DNA from: Limnanthes douglasii subsp. nivea
Taxonomy: Eukaryota > Streptophyta > Magnoliopsida > Brassicales > Limnanthaceae
Reading direction: 5' to 3'
Assembly: GCA_036936605.1 (NCBI GenBank)
Contig: JAUPFV010000005.1
Span: 158,597,195-158,661,194, forward strand
Length of the DNA stretch: 64,000 nt
Every line of letters begins with the position of its first letter. The first letter of the stretch is position 1. Positions 1-13,654 of this stretch are shown here, one piece after another. Below the pieces are notes generated by a model. The model was not told the DNA's origin and ran no database searches. It saw only the letters and a program-made list of their open reading frames with translations. The position numbers and the translations under genes are program-made.

Positions 1-276
1 ATGTTTATGATCTTTTGGTCCATGTTATTGCAGAATAAGGAATTGCTAAAAGCTGTAAACAGAGATATATACTGAGGAAACAATGTTATAGAGAAAACAC
101 TCTTCTGAATCCATTGAAGATCAAAATTGAGGAAGAAAAACCTTAAGAAAGTATAACAACAGTTAACAAATCACTAAAAACTGCAAACATAGATATTCAA
201 AGAAAAAGTAATTTAAATTTTCAGAGGAATCACAAAAGAAGACCAAAAGGATTAATATATGGTTTGAGTAACCTAC

Positions 277-3200
277 CAAATTTTCCGCCTTCTTGTCTCA
301 TGTCTTCCAATATGTCTTCATATTCCTCATCATCTTGGAGTTCATTGACATCAATAACTTGAGTAAGGCAAACAACTTTGCTGGTTACTCCAACTGTTGG
401 TTGTAGCATAATCTTCTAGAGAAAAAGAAGAATCTATGACTTAGAAACAAACAAGCGAAATACAAGCAATGTTGTCATATGACTTAGAAATAAATAAGCA
501 AAATACAAAAAATATTGTCATATTGTTGTGTAGTAAAAGATAATTAATTTGGAAAATTAATACACATGCATAATATTAATATTAATATTTGATCATACCA
601 TAAAGCTACGCAAGGCCAAAAATCATACAATGTAGTTTGAAATAATAAGATTTTTATGAATATAGGAGAAGGCCCTAGATCCGCAAAGACACTTATATCA
701 TATTGCAATAACAAGTAATCACATTGGACAAAATGATGGTTTTAGCAGGTTTATGACCAGAGCGAATTAAACTGTACTAAGCTATTATACAAGTGCAAGG
801 TGCCTTGCACAATCCCCCTAGTAATACATGTCAAGATACATAAAACTCTGAAGTAACATCTAAACATCTTCAAAGGCCAAAATATATATCAAGGAAGTTG
901 CAGAGGAAAAACAGTAAAAATTGATTTTTAATATTATAATATCAGATTTTCTCTATCAAAATTTGTTGGACAATATATGGAAGCAGCTGACCCTGACTAT
1001 AGGGTATAAAGGACATTGGCATTAATGTTTTTACTTCACCTGCAATGCAATCTGCTGCTGTGCATGCAATAATATGCTTTCCTGCTCCGGTTTTGGTTGT
1101 GTCATGCCTTGGTTGGCACGTCTAACAGTAAGAGTTTTATCACCCAATTTGATTCCATTAAGAGCAGCGCAAGCAATGTCTGTCACTGAAAGATCTTGGT
1201 AAACACAAAAAGCATAGCCTTTTGAGTTTCCAGTTTCTCTGTCCTTTACAAGATCAAAACCCCGAAGCTGTCCAAATGACTCTAACAGCTCCCTGATTTG
1301 TGCCTCTGTGAAGTAATAGGGAAGCCCGCCAACAAAAACACGGTCTGGTCCCTCTAACCCACCAGTAGAACCTGGAGTAAGACCAACAGCAGCTAAATTC
1401 AAATGGGGACTGGGCTGGCTTGGACCAAGAGTCGCTGCAAGCGATGGGTTATAATCGCTAGGTCTCCTCACTTTCACCGGTGCTCCCTGGAATGATTTGT
1501 GTCAGTGCAACATATTAAATGGGATGGAGCCATACATATTTGACCATGGGAGCACAAAGAAATTAAACACGTACCAATAACCAATCTTTATAATTAAAAA
1601 ATTTATATTGAAAAGCAACGCAACAAAAGCTCTATAGATCACAAAGTACTGATGGCATCAGTATAGTGAAGGGAAAGTGCACTGCTTGATTGACCATAGC
1701 TTAAGGATAATCAATAAGTTTGCCAAAAGAACCAAGATGGCAGGTGCAGACAGCAACACCACTACCATCTGATATTTAATATATACTAAAGACACATAGT
1801 AATAAATAGGGCCTGGACATACCTCAAATATAATGCCATCAAGAGCCATTGCATTACTTGCTTCCTCAACAGATCTCATCTCCACAAAAGCAAACTTCTT
1901 TTCATAATTAATGTACACATTGACAACAGCATCCCCTGAAAAGAACAAACGAAAAAAGAATTCATACACAGCAGCATCACCATTTACCAAATCCAAATTC
2001 CAAAAGTTATATGTTACCCCCAATCTTTGTGCTTTTGCATTTTAGTGCCTAAACTTTCGGAATTTGCATTTTGGACAAAAACTTTTTGAATTTAATTTGA
2101 GGAGCTCAACTTTACAAAATTAAACTTTTGAAACTTTTTCTAACTGCATTTAGTCCCTAAACTTTTCAAATTTTCATTTTTGTCCCCGAACTTTTTTAAA
2201 ATATATGTATTATTAAATATAAATTACTAGACTTTAATATATATATATATATTTGTTTTCATTCCAGTTATAAAATTGAGAGGTTATTTTAATAGTCATC
2301 AATGTTCATATTAAACAGTGTTAATTTTTTATGTGAGGGTAGATATGAAAAGCATTACCAACAAGCTAATTCCAACAAAATATGATAACATGACATTGAT
2401 GAACATGCTAAATTACATATCTCGATAGACCAAACATAATGGTACGAGATTGATGGGAATATTGCAAGTCGTCCAACACTCCCACCAATGCACCCATAGA
2501 GTACACTTGTAGAATAGCCCAAAACAAGAACCAGCGTACCTGGACCAGCAGTGTTTCCTCCAATGGCAGCCATAACCTGGCTAAAATATGTTGCTACCGA
2601 CTGCAAGAGGACATGTACGTAATATCAGAACCCTGTGCATGAGTAAATAAATGTTCAGAATATAGAAACAATGCACATTGAACTTCAGACCTGTTCATTT
2701 GCCGTGGGAGAAAGCCCTCCAACATAGACTCGTCGAGCATGCCTAGTAGCCTGAAACAGCAGAACATGTGTCATAATACTTCTGTGGACGAGTATAAGTA
2801 AAATAAAGTCAGAAAAAGTTATCTAGCATGACATATTTATAAAGCTGCCAACCTGTTGCGTCATTGCATGGACTGGCATAACAGGAAGACCACCAAATTG
2901 CTGCATTTCAGTATAATAATAGAGGAAAATTAGTTACAGCAAATGCTTGCTTACAAGTGTAGTTTTTATAGAAGGGAAAATATATATACCTGCCCACCCG
3001 ACATGGGAAACATGTTTGGAAACATTCCTGGAATAGCTTGGTTTGCTGAAGGAATTTGGCCTGCAAAAGGGATTTGAAAATCAGACTAAAACATAATCAT
3101 ATAGGAAATATTTACAGTATTCGAAATAGAAAGTAACCTAGACCCCTTTTGCTACCAAGGTATGAGTGGTACCCTAAATTTTCAACTTAATTTCTTAATA

Positions 3201-5512
3201 AGAATACATATACAAGTTCTGAATAAAATGTTTGTAAGACTACCAAATTCAGCAAAAAATTGGCGTATGAAGCCGAACAATACCCATCACACCGTTGAAA
3301 GGATTCCTCGTTGTACAAAAAAGCTAGAGAAGTCGGCTCACACGCATTGTCAACACAGTGGGGCAAGTAGCCCAACATTGCCTTCTTACATAAATGACGA
3401 GACAGAAACAAACAAACAACACCAAACAGAAGACAACCAAACTCTCTCAGTACCAGAATGATATCACTGAGTGAAAATTAAAATGTATAGCCAATTTATA
3501 GACCACAGTTAAGAAATGCCAATGGCACAAATGAAATAATATAATAAAGCTTACCAACATTAGACCATGTAATTTGATATGAAGTTTCCACACTATGTCA
3601 CACAAGAACAAACCAAACAGCAGTTAAAAGATACAGAGAATGAAGTTCAAAGGAGCTGTATGCACCTGGGTTAGTTGCAGCAGCAGCAGCAGCAGCCAAC
3701 ATTGCAGAAGCAGGAGGTGCCATGTCAAATCCACTAGTCCTCTTGCTGCAAAAATGAATACGCTTAGCGTATAGCAAGGTGAAAAGAAGGCGAAGATGAG
3801 ATCATACTAAGAGAAGCCTCTGACTACATCTAGAGGTATTAAACAGAGCACTTGTAACAAATCCTCTTGGACAAGCATTTTCTAATGAGAGGTCCAACTA
3901 ATTGGGCAGAAATGATTATATTATACCAGACAAATAACACCACCACATTAACAGGAAACTGTATGAAATTCAGGATACCAAATAAAAAGTAGCAATTAAC
4001 ACATTAAGCTGTAAATTTAAAATCCATGCACGAAGAAGAATCCATTTCTCTTTCAAGAAAGCTTACATATTTTCACATTTATGTAGAAAAGAAAAAATGT
4101 TAATAAAGATGCACCTCAGGTTCTTTGAAAACTAAATCTGATAAGCAAATAAACCAAAAAGCGGAAAGTGGAGAAGCAAATAAAACTGTGCGTCCTGTGC
4201 GAGAAAGAACAAACCTCGAACAGTTAAGCTTACTATAACCTACCTCTTTGAACGAGAACGAGACCGAGAGCGTGACCTTGATCTGTGCTCAGATTTACCC
4301 CTTGACCTAGCATCTCTATCTCCATCATAATCTCTCCGCCTGTAAATAACAAAAAACCACACATCTCCATAACTTAAGAGAATAGGTATTAAATTGAATA
4401 CAGTTACACAAGAATATGTTTACTACTACCTACCTATCATAGTCTCGACTTTTGCGATAATCATCATCATCTCTATCTCTGCCACGTTCCCTTCTCTCAC
4501 CACGATCCCTATGGCGATCTCTGTGATGACGGTCACGATCTTTGTCCTTGTCTCTGGTTCTGTCCCCATCCCGGTCCCTATGACGATCTCTATCTCTATC
4601 CCTATCCCTATCCCTATCCCTTTCCCTGTCTCTATCCCTATCTCTATCACGACCTTTATCCCTTTCTTTTTCTCGACTTCTTGAAGACTCTCTTTCTCGT
4701 TCACGAGATCCATGCTGCCAAGAAAAGGACAAAGAAGAGAAAAATGGATAATGAGAACAATACGGTGTTAATGGATAAAAAAGAACAGCTTAGAAGCATC
4801 TATATGTTTGTAACAACTAACTCTACCCAATTTTCCGCCTATATACAAAATTCAAATGCACCTAGTTACGATAGTATATTCAAGAACATTTTACTAAACT
4901 AGAAACATCCAATGTTTCATTTTCATCAATTCATCTACACCAACTAAACAAGCAGCCATGGAAAACCCACCCTGACAGATACAAGACCCTTATACGTAGC
5001 TTTATCGGTTAAAAGATTTAAATCTAGGTTTTCCAAAAATGATAAAAAAATAAAAAAAATAAACACTATTTGAACCCTCTTCCTTCTCACTAGCTCCTCA
5101 ATCAATTCAACAATCTCACCAAAATGATCTTAAAGGGATAAACAGCATGAAAATCACAACAAATTACATCGATTCATAAACACAACAAACAAAAACCCCA
5201 AAAAACTCATAATTCAACTCCAAGCACACCTTCCCATATAACCGCTAGCTCAAGCTCCTCTCCACATACAGTTTCCATTCCCCTAATCTAAACTTGATTT
5301 TCCGTAACGTCGGAGTAGGAAGATATGTTTACGAAGAAGAATGCATTTAGATGCATAAGCTTGTATATGAAGATATATACCTTGGATTTAGAATCGAGAT
5401 GATCCTCGGCGACGCCGTTGTCGCCACTAGGAGGCTGAGGGGAGGAGCCATCAGGGTAGTTAGTATTGTCCTCTCCTCCGTTCCCTTCGATTCTTACTTC
5501 GTAATCAGTCAT
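277..5512 (-). CDS. U2AF65: U2AF large subunit (U2AF65), 3' end outside window
   Basis: Splicing factor that binds the polypyrimidine tract and recruits U2 snRNP in the nucleus. Eleven exons, in transcription order: 5381-5512, 4434-4714, 4244-4339, 3666-3745, 2990-3060, 2853-2900, 2691-2750, 2540-2600, 1823-1935, 1040-1486, 277-415. All introns are GT-AG and the phases agree, giving 509 codons plus one base. Residues 1-44 are acidic (start MTDYEVRIEGNGGED). An Arg-Ser/Arg-Asp rich RS domain follows (about 45-170), then a Pro/Met/Ala linker containing an Ala run coded by six GCT/GCA codons. RRM1 begins at VYVGGL (about 244) and RRM2 at VFVGGLPYYF (about 364). The UHM domain starts after residue 470 (KVVCLTQV) and is cut at GGKF by an intron running off the left edge. 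Plant homologues are about 570-590 residues, so about 65 are missing. No broken frame. The A or B paralogue cannot be told apart. Confidence 0.95.
2015..2200. repeat. intronic repeat with TTTAGTNCCTAAACTTT motif
   Basis: Inside the U2AF65 intron between exons 8 and 9. A unit with the core TTTAGTCCCTAAACTTTTC followed by TTTTCATTTTTG occurs at least twice in diverged form (about 2035-2085 and 2150-2195). Motifs of this kind are frequent in intergenic and intronic plant repeats. No terminal repeats or target duplication were found. Confidence 0.45.
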
Positions 5513-5599
5513 CCTTATGTGTGTGTCCAGCAGAGAGTCGAAACACTGATAAGAGCTCTAGGGCTTTGTGACATTCAGTACGCTTTATTTGAGAACAGT

Positions 5600-5607
5600 T
5601 ATTTATA
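5600..5607 (-). promoter_or_regulatory. candidate TATA box of U2AF65
   Basis: On the minus strand this reads TATAAATA, about 90 bp upstream of the ATG at 5512. That would put transcription start near 5570 and give a short leader. The same leader region carries AAAGCCCTAG (about 5560), resembling elements common in promoters of plant housekeeping genes. Position and motif only; no transcript evidence. Confidence 0.45.
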
Positions 5608-5639
5608 GTCCATACACAATTAGGTTCAAATCGACCAAA

Positions 5640-6110
5640 AAGACTCGTATAATTTGGATAGAACACACAATACTCCTATAACGAGTAAATTTATCATTAC
5701 GCACGCACGTATAACAGTAACGATAACCAATCCAACTTAAATCAATAAAATACTATTTTCATTCATTCTAAGAAAAAATAATTATTCTTAAATGTACATT
5801 TTTTATTTCATGTAACTATTTTTATTTATTTACACTAAAAACAATTTTTTGGCTTTGTGTTTTGCTTTGTTTTCGTGAGTGCTTTTTTTTAATTACATTT
5901 TGAATTATTATCATACAATAACTAGGTCATGTATTCATGTTTGTTTTCGCATCTACAAAATCCAACTTAGCTTTAGTATTGAGAGCGAGATGTGGATTAG
6001 CCTTCTACGGGTGCACTAATGTGTGGATTAGCCTCATATTGGTGCAATAAAAATTCTTGTGTTTTTACATGAAGACATAAGTTTAAACTTCATAAATCTT
6101 AATTATATTT
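5640..6110. other. AT-rich intergenic DNA upstream of U2AF65
   Basis: No gene, RNA or repeat recognised. The part nearest U2AF65 would include its upstream promoter region. The right end abuts the candidate target duplication of LINE-A. Confidence 0.5.
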
Positions 6111-8414
6111 TATTTTTTCGGTGGAAAAAAACATTAAATAAAATAAAAGGGTTCATACAAATATCTAGGACATACTCCGAAAAGATACAATCGACAAGTG
6201 AAAGTCGAATAACACGACTATCAGATAGCCAAAAAGTAGGTAGGAAAGAAAAACATAAGATAATCTAGAATGGAAACATGGAGGTGATAATCTAGGATCG
6301 TAAAAGCTATATGATCAAGACCATCGAGCCAACCAGATAAGAACTCCAAGGAAGTTCACTCCAAATCAGCAAACGAAGGAAGTCAGCTGAAATGGCAATA
6401 AGCTAGAACCCGCAATAAAATTAGAATAGGTAAGAGATAAATTATTACAAAGGCTAGCAAATCTTGGTACCATGAAATCTGAACCGAAGATTAGAAAAAA
6501 ATTCGGTGAGAAACCATGGAGGGTGGCTGGAGGGGAACCAAATATTATTGAATTCCTCTCTTTCCAGAAGTGGTAAATAACCGCGCCAAAGGTGATGGTT
6601 TCGAGAATGAGACCAGTTTGACGCCTAGTTAACCCCAAGACTGTTAAATAGTGGGAATGAAAGGGAAACTCAGTTTAGTGCTAGCATTGGTTCAAATACT
6701 CTGAGTGAAACTACATTCAAGGAGGAGATGATTTATAGTTTCAGAAGCAGAGTTACATAAGACATAGTCAGACGGGGTATTGTAACCCCAACTGAGTAAC
6801 TTATCCCTAGTGGAAAGTTTGCCTTGGATACCAAGCCATAAAATAAAATAATATCGGGGAATATTGAATTTATTCCATACTAACCTGGCCTACCCCACGA
6901 CTGGGGCGGGCTGACGAATAGAGTTATATGTATCCTTGATTGTGAAGTTGATGCAACCAGCTTTCGCAATCCAATAAGGAATGTCATTCGAGAAGATGTT
7001 GGGAGGGAGAAGAGAGAGAATGAGTCTATTAATCTCCTTAAGGTTTGCGTTACTTCTAGCTCTGACGTTTGAAGACCAATTCCAATGACCATTGAAAATT
7101 ATGTGAGAGACTTTGAGATTCTTCCTGAGTTTGGATTCATCAATGATATCGGAACCATAATGCATAGCAAGATAGGTGGGGAGAAGCCATGAATCCTACC
7201 AGAAGGAAGTATTAAATCCATTTCCTATAGCCACCCTATACAAATGCTTGGAAGTCCAAGAGTCAATCCTGGCAGTAATCTTATGCAGAAGAGGACGACA
7301 AACTGAATGGGTGAGACGACCAGTAAGGAGAGGAACTCACAGGTAATTTACTAGGAGAGAGCCTTCTAAGAAACCCATAATAGAAAGAAGCTCAGTACGG
7401 AGAGGATAATTGATACCCGAAAGAAAGATGTGGATTTTAGAAGGATTGACTTTCAAACTCGAAAGGACGTGGAAATCGTCCAGTGCCTCTTTAATAAGGA
7501 AAAAATAACTGACATCATCATGACTAAAAATCATAAGGTCGTCTACAAAGCAGAGATTCGTGATTTTGAGTTTGTGGCATTTCCAGTGGAATTTTAATTT
7601 TTTGTCATTACTCTTTTCCTTAAGGATACTGGATAGAACATGTATGACAAGGACAAAGAGAAAAGGAGAAAGCGGGTCCCCTTGCCTGAGGCCTCTCCTA
7701 CCTTTAAAATTTATAAAAAGTTCACCATTGATATTAATGGAATAAGAGGGGGAAGAGATGCAATTGATGATCCAAGTGATCATCTTATTCGGGAAACACA
7801 TAGTCACAAGAATTTCAAGGATGAGATGCCACCGAACATTGTCAAAAGCCTTCATAAGGTCAATCTTAAGAGCAACCTTATTACTATTACTATTAGTATG
7901 GTAACCTGGAAGCAGTTCTTAGGAAATAAGGATGTTGTCAGAGATGTTCCTACCCGAGATAAAGGTCGATTAGGAGTTATCAATCAGGTAGGGAAAGGGA
8001 TCTTTAATTCTGTTTGCTAAGATTTTAGAGATAATTCTGTAAACAACATTACAAAGAGCAGTTGATCTAAAATCAGCAGCCTCAGAAGGGGAATCCCTTT
8101 TGGGGATAAGAGAAATAGAAGTTTACTTCCAAGAGGAATGAATATTTCCGAATTGGAAAAATTCAAGAACATCATTACAGATATCCTCCCCCCACTACAT
8201 TCCAAAAAAATTTAAAAAAACAAGAGTTAAAACCATCAGGACCAGACGACTTATTGCTATCAATGCTGAACAGAGCGGATTTGATTTCCTCATTAGTGAT
8301 CTCACGGACCATAGAGACCTTATCGGAATCATTAACTTTAGTAGACATAAGAGAGGAAACTTTCTCCAACCCCGGATAACCAGCAAGATGCTCTATTGTT
8401 TCATATTCAATTAA
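6111..8414 (-). mobile_element. LINE-A, 5'-truncated L1-type retrotransposon
   Basis: Non-LTR retrotransposon in minus orientation that keeps only the reverse transcriptase and C-terminal parts of ORF2; the endonuclease and ORF1 are absent, as expected from 5' truncation. The 3' end (low coordinates) reads as an A-rich tail on the minus strand near 6111-6125. The ten bases AATTATATTT occur at both 6101-6110 and 8415-8424 and are a candidate target-site duplication, though the sequence is simple and could match by chance. Confidence 0.8.
6366..8386 (-). pseudogene. LINE-A ORF2 remnant: reverse transcriptase and zinc-binding C-terminus
   Basis: The RT begins around 8340 with NKSSGPDGFNSCFFKFFW, the usual start of plant LINE RTs. 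The 7337-7855 piece carries KAFDNVRWHLI, GLRQGDPLSPFLF and the active-site region FVDDLMIF, where the YXDD box appears as FVDD. Further on, about 6890-6720, lies the zinc-binding region typical of plant LINE ORF2, with conserved Trp, Cys and His (for example HLLLECSFTQ). The final segment at 6366-6638 contains FWKERNSIIF, common near the ORF2 C-terminus. Frameshifts and stops split it into at least five pieces, so no active enzyme is expected. No RNase H domain is seen, unlike LINE-B. Confidence 0.85.
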
Positions 8415-8424
8415 AATTATATTT

Positions 8425-9590
8425 ATAAGTTTAATAAGTTTATATTAATTATTTATATACAAAATTTATAATAATAATAATAAATAATTATATTTAAATA
8501 TAACAATTGTACATGAATGATTTATATAAGTTTGTTAGTCATATTTAGGTAATTTACTAATCATAGATATATTTTCTCATATACCTATTGAATTTTGTTT
8601 TGTTTGTCCAAATTTTAAAAAATAATTTAGTTTGATTTGTTTACATAATTTCGCACAAGTGTTTTACGCCTACCTTTAGATTTCCCAAGTCTAATAAATC
8701 TATTATCAGAAATGAATCAACCGAAACACCATATGGAAAACTTATTTTTACTCATTCGACAAGTGATTTATCATCTTCAAATAACATATTCAAATAGGGG
8801 ACTATTCTTAAGTATCATCTAAATCATTATGTGCTTTCAATGAATAATAGGAGAATGCATTTACCTTTGGACTAGAATTAAATATTCATTTTGAGTTGTA
8901 ATTGAAACATTAATATATTTATGCAATCTAATACCCAATTATTTAATTTTTATATATTTTTTGGCATACTCTTAATTTTAGTTCTCGATCCGCCCCTGAT
9001 CCACATGCAATAGATAACATAGAATATGTGGCTAAGCTAAATTGAGTCACTGTCATGTTAGAATAAAATCTTCATTCATTTTTTTCAAAAATTTGATTAG
9101 TTTTAAAAAAAATTATTTTATAAAAACTTAAATAACGAGGTTTTGTTTTAACAAAAGTGGGTCTTTATCTAATCGGGATCAACAAAACGAGATCTCATAT
9201 GAGCCTAGACGAAAAACATATTCCTAACAAAAGATAATAAAAATAATCTAATTTCCAATCATTTATACTTTTATAAGCCAATCGAGTCATGGTAACGCCG
9301 TATACGGTGGTAACCATTGTGTTGTTCAGGTAACTTGTGATCCCAAAAGACAAAGAGAATATTATATTCTCGATGCTCCTCATGCGTTCAGGGAATTGTG
9401 TGTTGAAAGATCGATTTGTTTGATTATGTTAAACGCTTCACGGGGTCCCATTAATATGGGCTGAGTAGCGAGTAAAAAAAAACAAAAATTGGGATCCACC
9501 GTGTGCCGAGGTGGACTCTTTTCTGAACCGCTCCACCAATCCGGCAACCACCATGCCGAGAACGGAAAGACGTTTCCAATACCAAGTTGT
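8425..9590. other. AT-rich intergenic DNA
   Basis: No coding region, RNA gene or element ends recognised; composition is strongly AT-rich with short homopolymer runs. Confidence 0.5.
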
Positions 9591-9594
9591 TGTA

Positions 9595-9692
9595 CAAGAG
9601 ATATGTACGCCCTGTGTTTGGTGAAATGTGCAAGAGATATGTACGCCCTGTGTTTGGTGAAATGTGCAAGAGATATGTACGCCCTGTGTTTG
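9595..9692. repeat. 36-bp tandem repeat, 2.7 units
   Basis: Units start at 9595, 9631 and 9667; the third is partial. The first two are identical and start CAAGAGATATGTACGCCCTG. The period is divisible by three, so several frames stay open across it and give 12-residue repeats in predicted peptides. No other sign of coding. Confidence 0.9.
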
Positions 9693-9999
9693 AGTAAAAG
9701 TCAAGATATATAAAGAAGAAGAGGATAAACTTGAATTATATATGCTCGTGTTGATAGCTAACAGAACTGGTTTTAATTTTATGTTTTTAAGTATCATAAA
9801 CTAATGATTTCTAAAAATGTTATGGCCATTAGTTAGTCAGTGACTTGATCTTGGTTATAATTGAACTTTATTTTTCACTTAAATATCCATTTTGCAACCC
9901 AGTCCGTTGCATGATTTTGATATATGTGGGTATGAGCGAGGTGTATGTTTGATTTTAAAAGTTTCCTACAACAATTTAGAAGAGATTATAAATACTATA

Positions 10000-12900
10000 G
10001 GTTTTACCCTTAATTAGTATCGCAGACAACATTAAAATCAGTTTTAATGCCTACATTACTAATATTATTTTCCTTGCAAAGTATAAGACCATCTCATATG
10101 GCTCTGCTTTCAGCAATAATTGGGGTTTGTTTCTCATGGATCATTATAAAAGAAACAATAGCATCTCATTTATTATTCCTAATTAGTTAATCACCAAATT
10201 ATTCTCCATTTGAGTAGCAAGAACCATAAGTATTTATCTTACTTCTAGTTCCAGTAGGTGGTTGCCAAGTTAGAATATAACTAGTTCTTTCCTTCTTTAT
10301 GTGATTAAAACAGCCCAACTCCTGAGCAACATTTAAGTTCTTGACCCAATGGTACAATTTAGCAAAATCCAGGCCAATAATAATATGCTTAACATAATTA
10401 ATAGTATAGGTAACAGTAGAAACTTGATCATTGTATCTCACTTTATTCTTATCTGTCCAAATTATCCTACATATATTGTGGGAATGATAGACCTAATATG
10501 CAAATCTTTGTCATTTGACCAATACTTGCAGTGTATTAAGTGGGTAATTAACATATTTATATTCAGTATGAGACCAAATAAGCATGCGAAATATTATCAT
10601 AATTCTCAGGTTAAGTCACATTATACATATAGGTGTGAAGTTGATTCCACATTGTTACAAAATATGCATTTTGAAGCTAAGAAAAAATATTTTTGGAGAA
10701 CTGAGTCAATATGGATCAAACTGTTTAGGAGCCTTCAAAGAAGGACAAAGCATTTTTTAGAGGTCACATTGTTCCAAATATTTTTATACATCCTAAATTG
10801 TTTCTTTTAGTTTTAAGTTTATTCACAATATCGTTTGTACTGAAATTTTAATTTGGAGATAAGAACCATATGATTATGTCTTTATTAGAGTCTTTAATAG
10901 TCAGCTTTTCAATTTTCTGAATATCACAATTGAGAACAGAGTTCTTAAGTTTCTCAAGCATCCACCCATTATCATTCCAATATTCTTTGACATTTTCCAT
11001 AAAATATCAACATTTTTTTTATATACTTGATAGCTTAAAAATGGATTTTGCTTACACCATTTATCTAACCAAAACCAATGTCCCCAATTCCAATCTTCAG
11101 GTCATGAATTCTTTAGCTAATTCTCTTATGATTAGAAGTTTTTTTTCTAGGTTTTAGATTGATTATTAAATAAGTTAATTTGGAGAGGGTGATATGGTTT
11201 ACAAAATGTACATTTATCTATATTGACCATAGATTTTTTTGTTCTCTAAATTTAAACCATAGCTTTCCTGAGAAAGTGATTTGTAAATCATATATTGTTC
11301 TTATATTTAGACCACCTTTCTTATAAGGTTTGTACAGCCTAGACCACTTAAAATAGTTTATTGTTTGGTTGGATTAAGTTGAGCCTAGAGGAATCTATTA
11401 TAAAGTTTATATCCTATTAATTACACTTTTGGTAATATACAACTTTGGATATTGTATATTGGGCTGGTCATTAATACTACATGGACCAGTGTTAATCTAC
11501 CAACAAATAAAAGTGTAATATTATCTTATGGTAGAATCTTAGTTATGATTTTGGATATTAAGTCATCATAATAGAATACTTTAGTTCCAATGTGAATATG
11601 TATTCCTAGGTAGGTTGAGAGTAATGTTCCTATCATCAAACCAGAAAGTAGGCCAATTATTGTCACTTTTAATTGGGTCATTCTAAGAGGACTAATAACT
11701 TTTGTTTTGTCGTTGTTAATGCGTTCACCTAGAATCTTGATAAAGTTGCAGGAAAGTACCCAGCTTATTAATACTCTAGATTGATCTATTTACAAATATC
11801 ATGAAATCATCTGCGAAAGCTAAGCAGTGTATTACTATAATACTCTTTGTGGTGAATTTCATTTCACTCATAGTTTCATACAACTTTTTAATTCCTCTAG
11901 TTAAGTATTCTTCCATCATGATGAAAAATACTATAGGATAAATACTTTTTTTTCCTTATACCATCAGAAGAAGATCTAAATAATCCATTAAGCTCCACAA
12001 TTATTATAATGGAGAACCAAACAGACCTAATGCACCTAGATATTTTGTTTATAAATCTTGATTCAAATCCAAATAGCTTTATAATTTTGAGTATAAAGTT
12101 GATAGAAAACATGTCAAAGGCCTTTGACATATCAACTTTAATAAGAATATCACCCATCTAACTTTTTTATTAAGATCACGTGTGATTTATTGAGCAAGAA
12201 TGATGTTGTCATAGGTGTTTCCATCCTTGACAAATCCTCTTTATTCTTCAGAAAGAATTTTTGGGTTGGAGAATAGAGATTCTAATATTAAGTAACTTAT
12301 AGATGATTATATCGAATAAGTAACATAAGCTAATAAGTTTATAGTCTTTCCATGCTTTAGGGTCTTTGACCTTAAGTATTCGGCTAATAGCAGTAGATAA
12401 AACCCCTTTTAAAACCATATATACCAGCTACACTAGTTGGACTTAAGGTCTTAATAATATTATGAATTTCAGTTTCAGTATGAAGACTCATTAGTAGGTT
12501 GTTATCTTCATTAGTAATAAGTTTAGGAATATAGTTTTCCAGATCTAAATCTTCCCATTGATTGGTATCAGCATCTATGATAGATTTGAAGTAGCTTACA
12601 ATTTATTTTCCAAGAAGAGTTTGATCTTCAATCCAAGTTTACCTTCCATAATCCCTTGAATTACATTTTTCCTTTTTATTTTTTTCATATATTGATCGAA
12701 GCTAACAATATTTTTGTCCTTTTCTTTAAGCCAGTTTATGTCGTTTTTATGTTCCAAAAAATGTCCTCTATATCTAGCAGAAGAAGACGGTTTGTTTGGG
12801 CATTTGATAGCTTCACTTTATCATCCATACACTAGGATTCTTCAAAAAAAATTATAATAATTACACTTCATCTTCTGATTGTAATATAGCATTAAATATA

Positions 12901-13654
12901 TTTCCAAAATACTCCAAGTTCCAACTCTTTAATTTATGCTCTAATTTTTTAAGTTTGTTCCAAAAGATACTTATGAGAGGCCTCTTCATATTATCATTCT
13001 AATTAATAGAAACCATGTTAAAGAAATTATGATACATAACCCACATATTTTAGAATTTGAAAGAAGATTTGTTTTTGTTTAAACCCACATATAGATATGA
13101 GAGTGATCTAAACCTGTCATTGTCATGTGTTTGACTTCGGTGTTATTGAAATAGTTAGACCATGAAAAATTGTATAGAGCTCTGCCTAGACATTTCTATT
13201 TAGAGTTGTTTGTCAATGTATATTTAGAGCTTGTACTCCCTACATCGTTAAATTTACAATCAGTTATTGTATTTTTGAGATAATCTGGGCTTTTTAGGCA
13301 TAAATAAGTACAAGAGATATGATCTTGGGCATTTGAGATAACGCTGAAGTCTTCCATAACGAGTCATTCCATTGAATTGTCTTCTAGGTCTCTTAGATTA
13401 TTATAGAGTTCATGCTTCTGTTCCCTCATACATTTTGCGTATACAATAGAGACGACAAATTGTTTGTCTAAAAAGTTATGTTTAACTTTGACATAAATAA
13501 GTTGATCATGGTTTAATAATATATCAACACTGAAGTCATTATTCCAAGATATCCAAATTTTATTAATGATCTTATCAGACGTTTCATAAAAACCTAGAAT
13601 TTTAGTAACCTAAACTAATTTATCCACATTAATCATCGGTTCTTGAATAGCCGC
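10000..13654 (-). mobile_element. LINE-B, 3' portion
   Basis: Downstream part of an L1-type LINE in minus orientation, separated from its upstream part (23,842-25,600) by the nested Tat element 1. It holds most of ORF2. The 3' terminus was not located exactly; clear homology ends near 10,030. Confidence 0.85.
10030..13654 (-). pseudogene. LINE-B ORF2 remnant: endonuclease, reverse transcriptase, RNase H
   Basis: Reading down from 13,654: endonuclease/exonuclease/phosphatase fold (about 13,654-13,050), with MEDFSVIS in the place of the usual GDFN motif and TGLDHSH as the DHSP-like motif. Next is reverse transcriptase; the 11,897-12,157 piece has KVDMSKAFD and SIIIIVELNG but no intact catalytic box. 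A zinc-binding C-terminal region follows, then a plant-LINE type RNase H at about 10,030-10,260, with WQPPTGTRSKINTYGS (first Asp replaced by Tyr), an AESRA helix (Glu) and KTDF (Asp). Many stops and frameshifts make it inactive. The clear N-terminal continuation is at 23,842-23,940. Confidence 0.8.

Noticed and set aside
4394..4713. Open frames on both strands over the U2AF65 RS exon
   Set aside because: They are by-products of the repetitive AGA/GAT codon pattern. Only the frame that gives Arg/Asp/Ser joins correctly to the neighbouring exons.
9438..9797. 119-codon minus-strand frame with 12-residue repeats
   Set aside because: Repeats come from the 36-bp tandem DNA repeat. The plus strand is also open, no domain is visible, and there are no gene signals.
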